Shown: positions 42,177 to 50,510 of the stretch, one piece after another
Layout: every line of letters starts with the position of its first letter
Numbering within the stretch: position 1 is the first letter of the stretch
Source: Mesorhizobium hawassense
Lineage (GTDB): Bacteria > Pseudomonadota > Alphaproteobacteria > Rhizobiales > Rhizobiaceae
Assembly: GCF_003289945.1 (NCBI RefSeq)
Contig: NZ_QMBP01000008.1
Location: forward strand, 237,877 to 301,876
DNA length: 64,000 nt
Direction: 5' to 3'
The notes under the pieces: generated by a model
Told to the model about the DNA's origin: nothing
Databases searched by the model: none
What the model saw: the letters and a program-made list of their open reading frames with translations, nothing else
Made by a program: the position numbers and the translations under genes

Positions 42177-42882
42177 GAAGGTTGATCATCCGGCCGCGCC
42201 CGACGATGACGCGCCGCACCTCCTGGTTGTCGATGACGACACGCGTATCCGTAACCTGCTCAAGCAGTATCTGTCCGAGAACGGCTTTCGCGTCACCGTC
42301 GCCGGCAATTCCGGCGAAGCCAGGCGCAAGCTCGCAGGGCTCGACTTCGACCTGTTGGTGCTCGACGTCATGATGCCGGGTGAAACCGGCGTCGACCTCA
42401 CCAAGGCGCTGCGGGCCGAGAAGAACGTGCCGATCCTGATGCTGACGGCGCTGTCCGAGACCGACAGCCGCATCACCGGGCTGGAGGCCGGCGCCGACGA
42501 CTATCTGCCGAAACCGTTCGATCCGCGCGAACTGATCCTGCGCATCAACAACATCCTGCGCCGTGGCGGGCCGGCGGCGACGCCGAAGGTGGAACAGCTG
42601 GTGTTCGGGCCTTACACGTTCCAGATCGCCAAGCGCGAATTGAAGCGCGGCGGCGAGGCGCTTAAGCTGACCGACCGCGAGCAGGAGATCCTGGCGATCT
42701 TCGCCGCGCGGGCGGGCGAGACCATACCGCGTCATGAGCTTGTCGGCGATGAATCGGATGTCGGCGAACGCACCATCGACGTGCAGATCAACCGGCTGCG
42801 CCGCAAAATCGAGCGCGATCCGTCCAATCCGGTGTGGCTGCAGACCGTGCGCGGTATTGGGTATCGGCTCAGCGTCGAGTAA
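42163..42882 (+). CDS. OmpR-family response regulator (PetR-like)
   Basis: The protein has 239 residues. Receiver domain: HLLVVDDDTRIRNLLKQYL, phospho-acceptor Asp68 in LLVLDVMMPGETG, Lys in DDYLPKPFDPRELILRI. C-terminal winged helix of the OmpR type: LKLTDREQEILAIFAARAG, ERTIDVQINRLRRKIE, and a final TVRGIGYRL. ATG 42163 (GGGGAAG upstream) lies inside the end of the MarR gene. The kinase gene follows after 52 bp and is its probable partner. Confidence 0.93.
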   Translation: METIEKVDHPAAPDDDAPHLLVVDDDTRIRNLLKQYLSENGFRVTVAGNSGEARRKLAGLDFDLLVLDVMMPGETGVDLTKALRAEKNVPILMLTALSETDSRITGLEAGADDYLPKPFDPRELILRINNILRRGGPAATPKVEQLVFGPYTFQIAKRELKRGGEALKLTDREQEILAIFAARAGETIPRHELVGDESDVGERTIDVQINRLRRKIERDPSNPVWLQTVRGIGYRLSVE

Positions 42883-42934
42883 ATTACCGTCGAAGGCCCT
42901 TTGCTGAACAGGCCATCGACGAGCGGAAGGGCGA

Positions 42935-44350
42935 ATGGCGACCACGCAACTGGAACAGCCTGAAGGGGGCGGCCTCGGCGATCTTGCGATGCGGACGCTG
43001 AGGGCGATGCCGCGCGCCTGGAACCGGTTCTGGCGCCTGGTCGCGCTCTATATGCCGAAGCGGCTCTATGCCCGCTCGCTGATCATCGTCATCGCGCCGA
43101 TGATCCTTTTGCAGTCGGTCGTCGCCTTCGTCTTCATGGAACGCCACTGGCAGACGGTAACCCAGCGCCTGTCGCAGGCGACGATCGCGGACATAGCCGC
43201 CGTCATCGACATGATGGAGACCTATCCGCACGACGCCGATTACGCCAACATCATCCGCATCGCCCAGGACCGAATGCAGCTGAAGGTGGATCTGCTGCCG
43301 CCCGATCCGTTGCCACCGCCCGGCCCGAGACCGTTCTTCTCGATCCTCGACGAGGCCCTGTCGTCCGAAATCACAAAGCAGATCAACCGTCCGTTCTGGA
43401 TCGACACGGTCGGCAACTCCAACGTCGTCGAGGTTCGCGTCCAGCTTGAAGGCAAGGTGCTGCGCGTCTTCGTGCGCCGCAGCCAGGCCTATGCCTCCAA
43501 CACCCACATCTTCCTGATCTGGATGGTCGGCACCTCGCTGGTGCTTCTGATGATCGCCATCCCCTTCCTGCGCAACCAGATCAGGCCGATCCTGACGCTT
43601 GCCGAGGCCGCAGAGAGCTTCGGCAAGGGCCGGCCGATGCCGCGCGATTTCCGCCCGCGCGGCGCCGAGGAAGTCCGTCGCGCCGGCTTCGCCTTCATCC
43701 AGATGCGTGAGCGCATCGAGCGCCAGATCGAGCAGCGCACCGCCATGCTGACCGGCGTCAGCCATGATCTCAGGACCATCCTCACCCGCTTCAAGCTGCA
43801 ACTGGCGCTGGCCGGCGGCAAGTCCGAGACCAAGGCCGCGCTCAACCAGGACATCGACGACATGCAGTCGATGCTGGAAGGCTATCTCTCCTTTGCCCGC
43901 GGCGAGGCCGCGGAGGACACCGGCCGTTTCGACCTCGAGACCTATTTGCAGAAGCTCGGCGAGGAAGCGCAACTGCGCAAGTGCAAGCTTACGACGACGC
44001 TGAGCGGCGATCCGACCGTGCATGTACGGCCGAACGCCTTTGCCCGTTTGCTCTCGAACGTCATCGGCAATGCTTTCCGCTACGCCAAGACCGTCGAGGT
44101 CCACGCCAACCACGGCCGCGGCTCGCTCACCGTCACCATCGACGACAATGGCCCAGGCATCGCCCCCGACAAGCGCGAAGAGGTGTTCAAGCCCTTCCTG
44201 CGGCTCGACGAGGCGCGCAACCTCGACGCCAGCGGCACTGGGCTTGGCCTGTCGATCGCCCGCGACATCGCCCGCAGCCATGGGGGCGACATCAGCCTGG
44301 AAGATAGTCCGCTCGGCGGCCTGCGCGCGGTGATCAAGGTTCCGGCGTAA
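42935..44350 (+). CDS. Sensor histidine kinase (EnvZ-like)
   Basis: The protein has 471 residues. Membrane helix 1 (about 47-68, LIIVIAPMILLQSVVAFVFM), a periplasmic domain of about 120 residues with a Pro-rich stretch, helix 2 (about 190-210, HIFLIWMVGTSLVLLMIAI), HAMP (PILTLAEAAESFGKGR), then the H-box VSHDLRTILTRFKLQLAL with His277. The catalytic domain follows, with N-box region RLLSNVIGNAFRYAKTV, G1 DDNGPGIAPDKREEVFKPF and G2 GTGLGLSIARDIARSHGG. Its signal is unknown. It phosphorylates the adjacent OmpR-type regulator. Confidence 0.93.
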   Translation: MATTQLEQPEGGGLGDLAMRTLRAMPRAWNRFWRLVALYMPKRLYARSLIIVIAPMILLQSVVAFVFMERHWQTVTQRLSQATIADIAAVIDMMETYPHDADYANIIRIAQDRMQLKVDLLPPDPLPPPGPRPFFSILDEALSSEITKQINRPFWIDTVGNSNVVEVRVQLEGKVLRVFVRRSQAYASNTHIFLIWMVGTSLVLLMIAIPFLRNQIRPILTLAEAAESFGKGRPMPRDFRPRGAEEVRRAGFAFIQMRERIERQIEQRTAMLTGVSHDLRTILTRFKLQLALAGGKSETKAALNQDIDDMQSMLEGYLSFARGEAAEDTGRFDLETYLQKLGEEAQLRKCKLTTTLSGDPTVHVRPNAFARLLSNVIGNAFRYAKTVEVHANHGRGSLTVTIDDNGPGIAPDKREEVFKPFLRLDEARNLDASGTGLGLSIARDIARSHGGDISLEDSPLGGLRAVIKVPA

Positions 44351-44544
44351 GCCCTTCATCCGCCCGTCATGAAATCATGGTCAAGAGCGCCCATGAAGCG
44401 CGCGACCCCTGTTGATTCGGCCCCGCCGCCCCGCTTCGATCCCGCGCCCGCCCGGGTGCGCTGGAGCGAGGCGCGAGCTGCCGCCTGGTTGCCGTTCCGG
44501 CACCGCGCCGGCGCGCCCGGGAATTATTCCGGCAAAGGACCGTC

Positions 44545-45645
44545 ATGCGCATCGGGGTCGCCATGCGTATCAGGATCGCCATGCGTATCCTGATGGTCAC
44601 CGACGCTTGGCGGCCGCAGGTCAACGGTGTGGTGCACACGCTGGAACGCCTGACCGAGGCGCTGAAGCCCTTCGACGTCGAGCTCGATTTCCTGACGCCG
44701 AACCTCTTTCGCACCTTGCCGATGCCGACCTATCCCGACATCCGGCTGGCGCTGACGACGCCTGGCCATGTCGCCCGCCGGATCGAGGCTGCCAAGGCCG
44801 ATCATATCCACATCGTCACCGAGGGTCCGCTCGGCATCATGGCGCGCCGCTATTGCCGCCGAGCCGGCCGCCCCTTTACCACCAGCTACCACACGCGCTT
44901 TCCCGAATATCTCAGCGCTCGCCTGCCGGTGCCGGAGCGCTGGGCCTACAACTGGCTGCGCGACTTCCACAATTCCGGCCAGGGCACGCTGGTGGCGACG
45001 CAGTCGCTGGCAGACGATCTCGCTGCGCGCGGCTTCAACAAGCTGAGGCCGTGGACGCGCGGCGTCGACACCGACCATTTCCGGCCCGACAAGCGCAAGG
45101 AAACCGAATTCGCGCGCCCGGTTTTCCTGTGCGTCGGCCGCGTAGCGATCGAAAAGAACCTGACCGCTTTCCTCGACCTCGATTTGCCCGGCAGCAAGAT
45201 CCTCGTCGGCGAAGGACCGGAACTGGCAAGGCTCAAGGCGCGCTACCCCAAAGCGCATTTCCTCGGCCATCGTCCGAATGACGAGCTGGCGGAAATCTAC
45301 GCGTCGGCCGACGTCTTCGTCTTCCCGAGCCGCACCGATACTTTCGGCAACGTCATCATCGAGGCTCTGGCCAGCGGGACGCCCGTCGCCGCCTATCCGG
45401 TGACCGGGCCGATCGACATTGTCGGCGACGGTGTTGGCGGGGCCGTGTCGAACGATCTGGGCGAGGCGGCTATGAAGGCGCTTGGGGTCGATCGCGCCGA
45501 AGCGCGCCAGCGCGCGATGCGCTACAGCTGGAAGGCCTGCGCCGAAATGTTCCTCGACGCGGTCGACGAAGCGCTGGGCATGCCGCGCAAGCGCGCCGAT
45601 CAGGATGTCGTGGCTTCCGGCAGGCCGAGGCTGGTCCTAGAATAG
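44545..45645 (+). CDS. GT4-family glycosyltransferase
   Basis: The protein has 366 residues if started at ATG 44545, which has AAAGGA five bases upstream. Three 18-bp tandem repeats create alternative starts at 44545, 44563 and 44581 (MRIGVA-MRIRIA-MRILMV); the conserved domain begins at the third. GT-B fold: ILMVTDAWRPQVNGVVHTLERL at the donor of the N-domain, IHIVTEGPLGIMARRYC, then C-domain FLCVGRVAIEKNLTAFLDL, ILVGEGPELARLKARYP and the EX7E-type DVFVFPSRTDTFGNVIIEALASG. Relatives transfer mannosyl, glucosyl or sulfoquinovosyl groups to lipids or polysaccharides. Its end overlaps the convergent csaA by 9 bp. Confidence 0.85.
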   Translation: MRIGVAMRIRIAMRILMVTDAWRPQVNGVVHTLERLTEALKPFDVELDFLTPNLFRTLPMPTYPDIRLALTTPGHVARRIEAAKADHIHIVTEGPLGIMARRYCRRAGRPFTTSYHTRFPEYLSARLPVPERWAYNWLRDFHNSGQGTLVATQSLADDLAARGFNKLRPWTRGVDTDHFRPDKRKETEFARPVFLCVGRVAIEKNLTAFLDLDLPGSKILVGEGPELARLKARYPKAHFLGHRPNDELAEIYASADVFVFPSRTDTFGNVIIEALASGTPVAAYPVTGPIDIVGDGVGGAVSNDLGEAAMKALGVDRAEARQRAMRYSWKACAEMFLDAVDEALGMPRKRADQDVVASGRPRLVLE

Positions 45646-45996
45646 CCGTCCGCCATCCGGCACCTTGCGTTCGACGGCGCCGAGCACGACCGCGCCCTCT
45701 TCATCGGGAAAGCCTAGCGTCAGCACTTCCGACATGAACGGACCGATCTGGCGCGGTGGGAAATTGACCACCGCGAAGACCTGCCGGCCTATAAGCGTTT
45801 CCGGCGCGTAGTATTTGGTGATCTGCGCCGACGACTTCTTCACCCCGATCAACGGGCCGAAATCGATCTTGAGCTTGAACGCGGGCTTGCGCGCCTCCGG
45901 AAATGGCTCGGCCTCGACGATCGTGCCCGCACGGATGTCGACGCGGTCGAAATCGGCAAAGCTGATCTCGGGTTTGCGCGCGCTGCTCGAACTCAT
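45637..45996 (-). CDS. csaA: CsaA-type tRNA-binding domain protein
   Basis: The protein has 119 residues, a single OB-fold tRNA-binding domain: FADFDRVDIRAGTIVEAEPF, ARKPAFKLKIDFGPLIGVKKSSAQIT, IGRQVFAVVNFPPRQIGPFMSEVLTLG. This is the CsaA family, described as an export-related chaperone in Bacillus subtilis and related to the MetRS/Arc1p OB fold. The 3' end overlaps the glycosyltransferase gene. The YbjN gene upstream ends 12 bp away, so both may be cotranscribed. Confidence 0.9.
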   Translation of the reverse strand: MSSSSARKPEISFADFDRVDIRAGTIVEAEPFPEARKPAFKLKIDFGPLIGVKKSSAQITKYYAPETLIGRQVFAVVNFPPRQIGPFMSEVLTLGFPDEEGAVVLGAVERKVPDGGRLF

Positions 45997-46008
45997 CGGT
46001 GACTGTGC

Positions 46009-46509
46009 TCAGGCGTTTCCGTGCGTCTCAAAGAGCACGCTGGAGAGCGCGTCCTTGGCCGAAGTGCCCGACCAGACGACGAACTGGAAAGCCTGGAAAT
46101 AGCATTCGCAGGCTTCGAGCGCCGAGGACAAAAGCACCTCCACTTGCTGGCTCGAAGGCTCGACCCCGCCGGCAAGCAGGAGCGACTGCCTGAACATGAT
46201 GGCGCCTTCCTGCTCCCACAGGTCGAAATGCCCGAACAGCATCTGCTCGTTGATCAGCGACAACAGCCGCATCACTTCCAGCGTGCGCGTTTCCGGCACC
46301 TTGATGTCGAAGGCGCAGGCCAGATGCAGCGCCTCGAAATCCTCCATCCAGGAAAAGGAGACATGGTAGTCGGTCCAGCTGCCGGCCACCGAAATCGAAA
46401 TCTCGTCGTCGCCGGCACGCTCGAAGGACCAGTCGTTGTTGTGGGCCACCTGCTCGATGACGTCCACCGGGTGGATTTCGCGGGAGAATTCGAGTTCGAG
46501 AAGTTCCAT
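46009..46509 (-). CDS. YbjN domain-containing protein
   Basis: The protein has 166 residues. The sequence HPVDVIEQVAHNNDWSFERAGDDEISISVAG, YHVSFSWMEDFEALHLACAFD, LEVMRLLSLINEQMLFGHFDLWEQEGAIMFRQSLLL is typical of YbjN/type III chaperone-like sensory proteins of alphaproteobacteria. Proposed roles include stress and motility control, without a defined partner. It lies upstream of csaA on the same strand. Confidence 0.85.
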   Translation of the reverse strand: MELLELEFSREIHPVDVIEQVAHNNDWSFERAGDDEISISVAGSWTDYHVSFSWMEDFEALHLACAFDIKVPETRTLEVMRLLSLINEQMLFGHFDLWEQEGAIMFRQSLLLAGGVEPSSQQVEVLLSSALEACECYFQAFQFVVWSGTSAKDALSSVLFETHGNA

Positions 46510-46825
46510 GGATGCTTCCTGTGTTCAGGGGAGCGCCACACGCTCCGCGGGGCACACACGACGAACAATTCTGTCTAGAACTCGGACGGCCAGGAACTTC
46601 TCAGCGCAAAGACCCCAGACCGGACCCCACCGCCCGGCGCATGACCCTGCTTCGAATCATGCAACAAATTCAGTCTATTGATCGGGAGTCGCGTGAACAG
46701 CCCAATTTTTCGCACTGCGGCATCCGCATGTGGAAAGGTTGCTGTCACAAAGATTCATGCAATGCCGGTAAGCGATTCACGGCAAAGCGATTTTTCGGAT
46801 CGCGCTATGTGGAAAAGTTTAACGA
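46510..46825. other. 316-bp intergenic region
   Basis: This spacer between two minus-strand genes becomes AT-rich toward the UbiK-like gene (46660-46840). I see no protein, RNA gene, repeat or convincing terminator in it. It should include the promoter of the ybjN-csaA unit. Confidence 0.4.
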
Positions 46826-47128
46826 TTATTTTTTTGCGCGGGGCTTCGCAGCAGCCGCAGGTGCGGCCTGTCCGGTCAGTTCGGCGAGCCTGGCCTCGAG
46901 CGCCTCTACGCGCGTCGCCAGCTGCACATTGTCTTCCCGCGCCTTGACCGCCATTTCGCGCACGGCCTCGAACTCTTCGCGCTGCACGATATCCATGGAG
47001 TTCAGCATGCGCTCGGCCTGCGCCCGGAACGCCGTCTCCACCTCGCGCCGCACGCCCTGCGCGGCGCCCGCCGCATCGGTCATCAGCTTGGCGAATTCGT
47101 CGAGAATGCGGTTCGGTCCGGTCGACAT
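46826..47128 (-). CDS. UbiK/BMFP-type accessory factor (DUF526)
   Basis: The protein has 100 residues from ATG 47128 (GAGGATCTGCC upstream). It is a predicted coiled coil: NRILDEFAKLMTDAAGAAQGV, REVETAFRAQAERMLNSMDIVQREEFEAVREMAVKARE (two adjoining blocks) and LEARLAELTG, with an Ala/Lys tail. This is the membrane fusogenic or ubiquinone-biosynthesis accessory (UbiK) type. In E. coli UbiK helps aerobic ubiquinone synthesis; the Brucella relative BMFP has membrane-fusing properties in vitro. Confidence 0.85.
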   Translation of the reverse strand: MSTGPNRILDEFAKLMTDAAGAAQGVRREVETAFRAQAERMLNSMDIVQREEFEAVREMAVKAREDNVQLATRVEALEARLAELTGQAAPAAAAKPRAKK

Positions 47129-47336
47129 GGCAGATCCTCGCTTGCTTGATTTGACGTAGTGGGGCGCGACGCGGAATGCAAGAACGTTGAGGTTCGATGC
47201 CACCTCTGCGTTGCTATGGCGCATGGCAGCGCCATGCCTGAACGAAGCTGCCACATCGCCTCGACCTGTACTTCAGCACGCCAAATCGCCTACTGTCTGT
47301 GCACTGTTTCCGTACTCTTCAAGTCAGGATCAACCA

Positions 47337-47576
47337 ATGGCAACGCCCCCGCGCCGACCGACAGACCCGATGGCCGCCGCGGAAGCCGCCTTCAAGCCGG
47401 TCAAAAAACCGGCTGCCCCGATTCGCGAGGCCGCGGCGGCGCCAAACGTCAGAGAGCTTGTTTCGATAAGGATCGATCGAGCTGTGCTGGACCATTTCCA
47501 GGAAGATGGTCCCGGCTGGCAGGACAGGATCAACGACGCATTAAGGCAAATTGTCGCCGGCAAGCCTCAGGTTTGA
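47337..47576 (+). CDS. BrnA-like antitoxin-domain protein without adjacent toxin
   Basis: The protein has 79 residues from ATG 47337. The N-terminal half is low-complexity (Ala/Pro/Lys). The C-terminal half is the ribbon-helix-helix-type BrnA domain: ELVSIRIDRAVLDHFQEDG, GWQDRINDALRQIVAGKP. In the BrnT-BrnA system BrnA neutralises the BrnT ribonuclease and represses the operon, and BrnT is encoded just upstream. Here no BrnT-like frame is found on either side, so it may act as a lone DNA-binding protein. Confidence 0.75.
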   Translation: MATPPRRPTDPMAAAEAAFKPVKKPAAPIREAAAAPNVRELVSIRIDRAVLDHFQEDGPGWQDRINDALRQIVAGKPQV

Positions 47577-47657
47577 AACCGCTCGCCGTGCCGGTCAGAA
47601 CAACAATCGCCTTGCCTTGACCGCGCCAAAACCCTGCCGCATGGTCCGCGCCCGATC

Positions 47658-48569
47658 GTGACCGTCACCGGGGACCCCGTTTTGAGCGAATATTTCCTGC
47701 TGCCACTGGCCTCCCTGCCTTTCCCCAACGTCGACCCGGTCATCGTCAACATCGGGCCGCTTGCGGTGCACTGGTACGGCGTCGGCTATATCGTCGGCAT
47801 CCTCTTTGCCTGGTGGTATGCCAAGCGTCTCGTCGCCACCCCTCGCCTGTGGCCGGACGGCAATCTGCCGATGAAGCCCGAGGATCTCGACGACTTCATC
47901 GTCTGGGCGGCGATCGGCGTGGTGCTTGGCGGGCGCACCGGCTACGTGCTGTTCTACGACCTGCCGCGCTATATCGCGCATCCGCTCGACATTTTCGCCG
48001 TCTGGCAGGGTGGCATGTCGTTCCACGGCGGCCTGCTGGGCGTCATCCTCGCCATGACGCTGTTTTCGCTCAAGCGTGGCATCCACACCTGGACATTGTT
48101 CGACGTGGTGTCAGCCGGCGTTCCGGTCGGTCTTGGGCTGGTGCGCATCTGCAACTTCATCAATGCTGAGCTTTGGGGCAGGCCGACCGACATGCCCTGG
48201 GGTGTCGTCTTCTGCAACGACCGCCTTCAGCGGGCGCTGGGCCAATGCCCCGCTGGTCTCGACCCTCGTCATCCGAGCCAACTTTATGAAGCGCTGCTCG
48301 AAGGCCTCGTCCTGTTCCTCGTGCTGCGCTTCCTCACCCATTCGCGCCTGAAACTGAAGGCGCCGCGCTTTGTCGGCGGCGCCTTCATTTGCGGCTACGG
48401 CCTGTCGCGCATCTTCGTCGAGTTCTTCCGCGAGCCCGACCAGCAGCTCGGCTACCTGCTCTACACCAACTGGCTGACCATGGGCATGATTCTGTCGACG
48501 CCGATGGTGCTCGCCGGCGTCTGGGCCATGGCGACGGCAAAGCCGGTGACGCAGCCGCAGGCGGCATGA
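47658..48569 (+). CDS. lgt: Prolipoprotein diacylglyceryl transferase
   Basis: The protein has 303 residues from GTG 47658; TTG 47682 is an alternative nearer the conserved region. Seven or so membrane helices, with LAVHWYGVGYIVGILFAW, GGRTGYVLFYD, WQGGMSFHGGLLGVILAM, the Lgt signature variant GLVRICNFINAELWGRPTD and HPSQLYEALLEG. It transfers diacylglycerol from phosphatidylglycerol to the lipobox Cys of prolipoproteins. Its stop overlaps the midA start, giving a translationally coupled pair. Confidence 0.95.
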   Translation: MTVTGDPVLSEYFLLPLASLPFPNVDPVIVNIGPLAVHWYGVGYIVGILFAWWYAKRLVATPRLWPDGNLPMKPEDLDDFIVWAAIGVVLGGRTGYVLFYDLPRYIAHPLDIFAVWQGGMSFHGGLLGVILAMTLFSLKRGIHTWTLFDVVSAGVPVGLGLVRICNFINAELWGRPTDMPWGVVFCNDRLQRALGQCPAGLDPRHPSQLYEALLEGLVLFLVLRFLTHSRLKLKAPRFVGGAFICGYGLSRIFVEFFREPDQQLGYLLYTNWLTMGMILSTPMVLAGVWAMATAKPVTQPQAA

Positions 48570-49633
48570 GCGGGCTGAAAGAGCGCATCATAGGCCTGAT
48601 CGGCGCGACGGGGCCGATCCCGATCAGCGAATACATGGCGCTCTGCCTGTTCGATCCCGACGCGGGCTATTACACGACGCGCGAGCCCTTCGGCGCCGCC
48701 GGCGATTTCATCACCGCGCCCGAGATCAGCCAGATGTTCGGCGAGCTCGTCGCCGTCTGGCTTTACCAGGCCTGGCAGCGCGCCGGCCGGCCTCTGCCCG
48801 CGACCTTTGCCGAGATCGGACCTGGTCGTGGCACGCTGATGAAGGATATGTTGCGCACCTTTTCGCGACTCGACCCGGCCCTCGCCGCCGGCGCATCCTT
48901 TGCCATGATCGAGACCAGCCCGCGCCTGGCGGAAATCCAGCGACAGACGCTCGCCGGGCAGAGCGCGGCACTTGCCTGGCACCAGACCATCGACACGCTG
49001 CCGCCGCAGCCGCTCTTCATCGTCGGCAACGAACTGTTCGATGCCGTGCCTATCCGGCAGTTCGTACGTGCCGGCGATGGCTGGCGCGAGCGCATGGTCG
49101 GCCTCGATGACGATAACGCGCTGCGCTTCTTCGCCGGCGCGGGCTCGCTCGACCCCTCGCTGCTGCCTGGCGATGCCGCCGACGCGCCTGAAGGGGCTAT
49201 CGCCGAACTGGCCCCCGCCCGCGTGGCACTGATGGCGGCGATCGCCGAACGTATCGCCACACAAGGCGGCGCGGGCCTCTTTGTCGACTACGGTCATCTG
49301 CGGCCTGGCATCGGCGACACGCTGCAGGCTCTGCGCCGGCACCGGCATGAAGACGTATTGGCAAATCCCGGCGAGGCCGATCTGACGTCTCATGTCGATT
49401 TCGCCGCGCTTGCCGCGGCGGTGCGCCCACATCGGCTCGATGTCGAGATGGCGACCCAGGGCGAGTTCCTGCTCGGCATGGGCCTGCTCGAGCGCGCCGG
49501 CACGCTCGGCGCCGATGCCGATGCCGGCACGCGTAAAGCCATTTCAGACGCGGTCGAACGCCTGGCCGGTCCCGACGCCATGGGTGAACTGTTCAAGGTG
49601 ATGAAGATCATGCCGGCGGCGCGAACCGTCTGA
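48566..49633 (+). CDS. MidA/NDUFAF7-family SAM-dependent methyltransferase
   Basis: The protein has 355 residues from ATG 48566 (ATGA overlap with lgt). Conserved: GPIPISEYMALCLFDPDAGYYT, PFGAAGDFITAPEISQMFGEL, SAM motif FAEIGPGRGTLMKDML, FIVGNELFDAVPIRQFV, GLFVDYGHLRPGIGDTLQAL, DLTSHVDFAALA. The mitochondrial relative methylates an Arg of a complex I subunit (NDUFS2), so a role in respiratory complex assembly is likely by family. Confidence 0.92.
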   Translation: MSGLKERIIGLIGATGPIPISEYMALCLFDPDAGYYTTREPFGAAGDFITAPEISQMFGELVAVWLYQAWQRAGRPLPATFAEIGPGRGTLMKDMLRTFSRLDPALAAGASFAMIETSPRLAEIQRQTLAGQSAALAWHQTIDTLPPQPLFIVGNELFDAVPIRQFVRAGDGWRERMVGLDDDNALRFFAGAGSLDPSLLPGDAADAPEGAIAELAPARVALMAAIAERIATQGGAGLFVDYGHLRPGIGDTLQALRRHRHEDVLANPGEADLTSHVDFAALAAAVRPHRLDVEMATQGEFLLGMGLLERAGTLGADADAGTRKAISDAVERLAGPDAMGELFKVMKIMPAARTV

Positions 49634-49721
49634 GAACGGCGGGCAGCCCAGACGCCTGGTCCTGCCAGTCGTCCGAACTTCGCCTTGACGAACCGGCCTT
49701 GCACGGACGACAAACCCAGCC

Positions 49722-50510
49722 ATGCTGAATCAGACCAGACCCGATCCAGTTCGCTCGCCGTTGCTTGAAAAGGCGCAAGGCATTCGCCACGGCTATTTCA
49801 CCCGCATCGGCGGCGTCTCCGACGGCATTTATCGGGGCCTCAACATCGGCACCGGCTCCAGCGACGATCAAACGCTGGTCGCCGAGAATCGGCGGCGCGT
49901 TGCCGCCTGGATGGGCGTGCCGGCGGATCACCTGTTGACTGCGCATCAGGTCCACTCGCCGGATGTCGTCGTCGCCCGCGAACCCTTCGCGGGGCCTCGT
50001 CCGAAGGCCGACGCCATCGTCACCGATCGTCCGGGCATCGCCATCGGCGCCTCGACCGCCGATTGCGGGCCCGTGCTTTTCGCCGACACCGAGGCGCGCA
50101 TCATCGGCGCCGCCCATGCCGGATGGAAGGGCGCCTTCACCGGCGTGCTCGAAAACACCGTCGCCGCGATGGAAGGTCTCGGCGCGGCCCGCGAGCGCAT
50201 CGTTGCCGTGCTCGGCCCCTCCATCGGCCCCGGCAATTACGAGGTCGGGCCGGAATTCGTCACCCGCTTCGTCGAGGCCGATGCCGGCAATCACCGTTAT
50301 TTCAATCCGTCCAGGACGGCCGGCCACTCGATGTTCGACCTCAACCGATATACGGTCGACCGGCTGCGCAAGGCCGGCGTGAGCGCCGAGGGCCTTGGCC
50401 GCTGTACCTACGCGGAAGAAGACCTCTTCTATTCCTACCGGCGCACCACTCACCGCAAGGAAGCGGATTACGGGCGCCAGGTTTCGGCAATCGTTCTGGA
50501 GAAAGAATAA
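49722..50510 (+). CDS. pgeF: Peptidoglycan editing factor (YfiH/laccase-domain family)
   Basis: The protein has 262 residues. Conserved: HGYFTRIGGVSDGIYRGLNIG, LLTAHQVHSPDVV, ASTADCGPVLFAD with the conserved Cys, AAHAGWKGAFTGVLENTVAAM with the His, GPSIGPGNYEVGPEF and CTYAEEDLFYSYRR. The His-Cys-His metal site fits the DUF152 family. PgeF in E. coli corrects mis-incorporated L-Ser in peptidoglycan precursors; some relatives have purine-nucleoside phosphorylase-like or copper oxidase activity. Its TAA overlaps the next ATG (TAATG). Confidence 0.9.
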   Translation: MLNQTRPDPVRSPLLEKAQGIRHGYFTRIGGVSDGIYRGLNIGTGSSDDQTLVAENRRRVAAWMGVPADHLLTAHQVHSPDVVVAREPFAGPRPKADAIVTDRPGIAIGASTADCGPVLFADTEARIIGAAHAGWKGAFTGVLENTVAAMEGLGAARERIVAVLGPSIGPGNYEVGPEFVTRFVEADAGNHRYFNPSRTAGHSMFDLNRYTVDRLRKAGVSAEGLGRCTYAEEDLFYSYRRTTHRKEADYGRQVSAIVLEKE

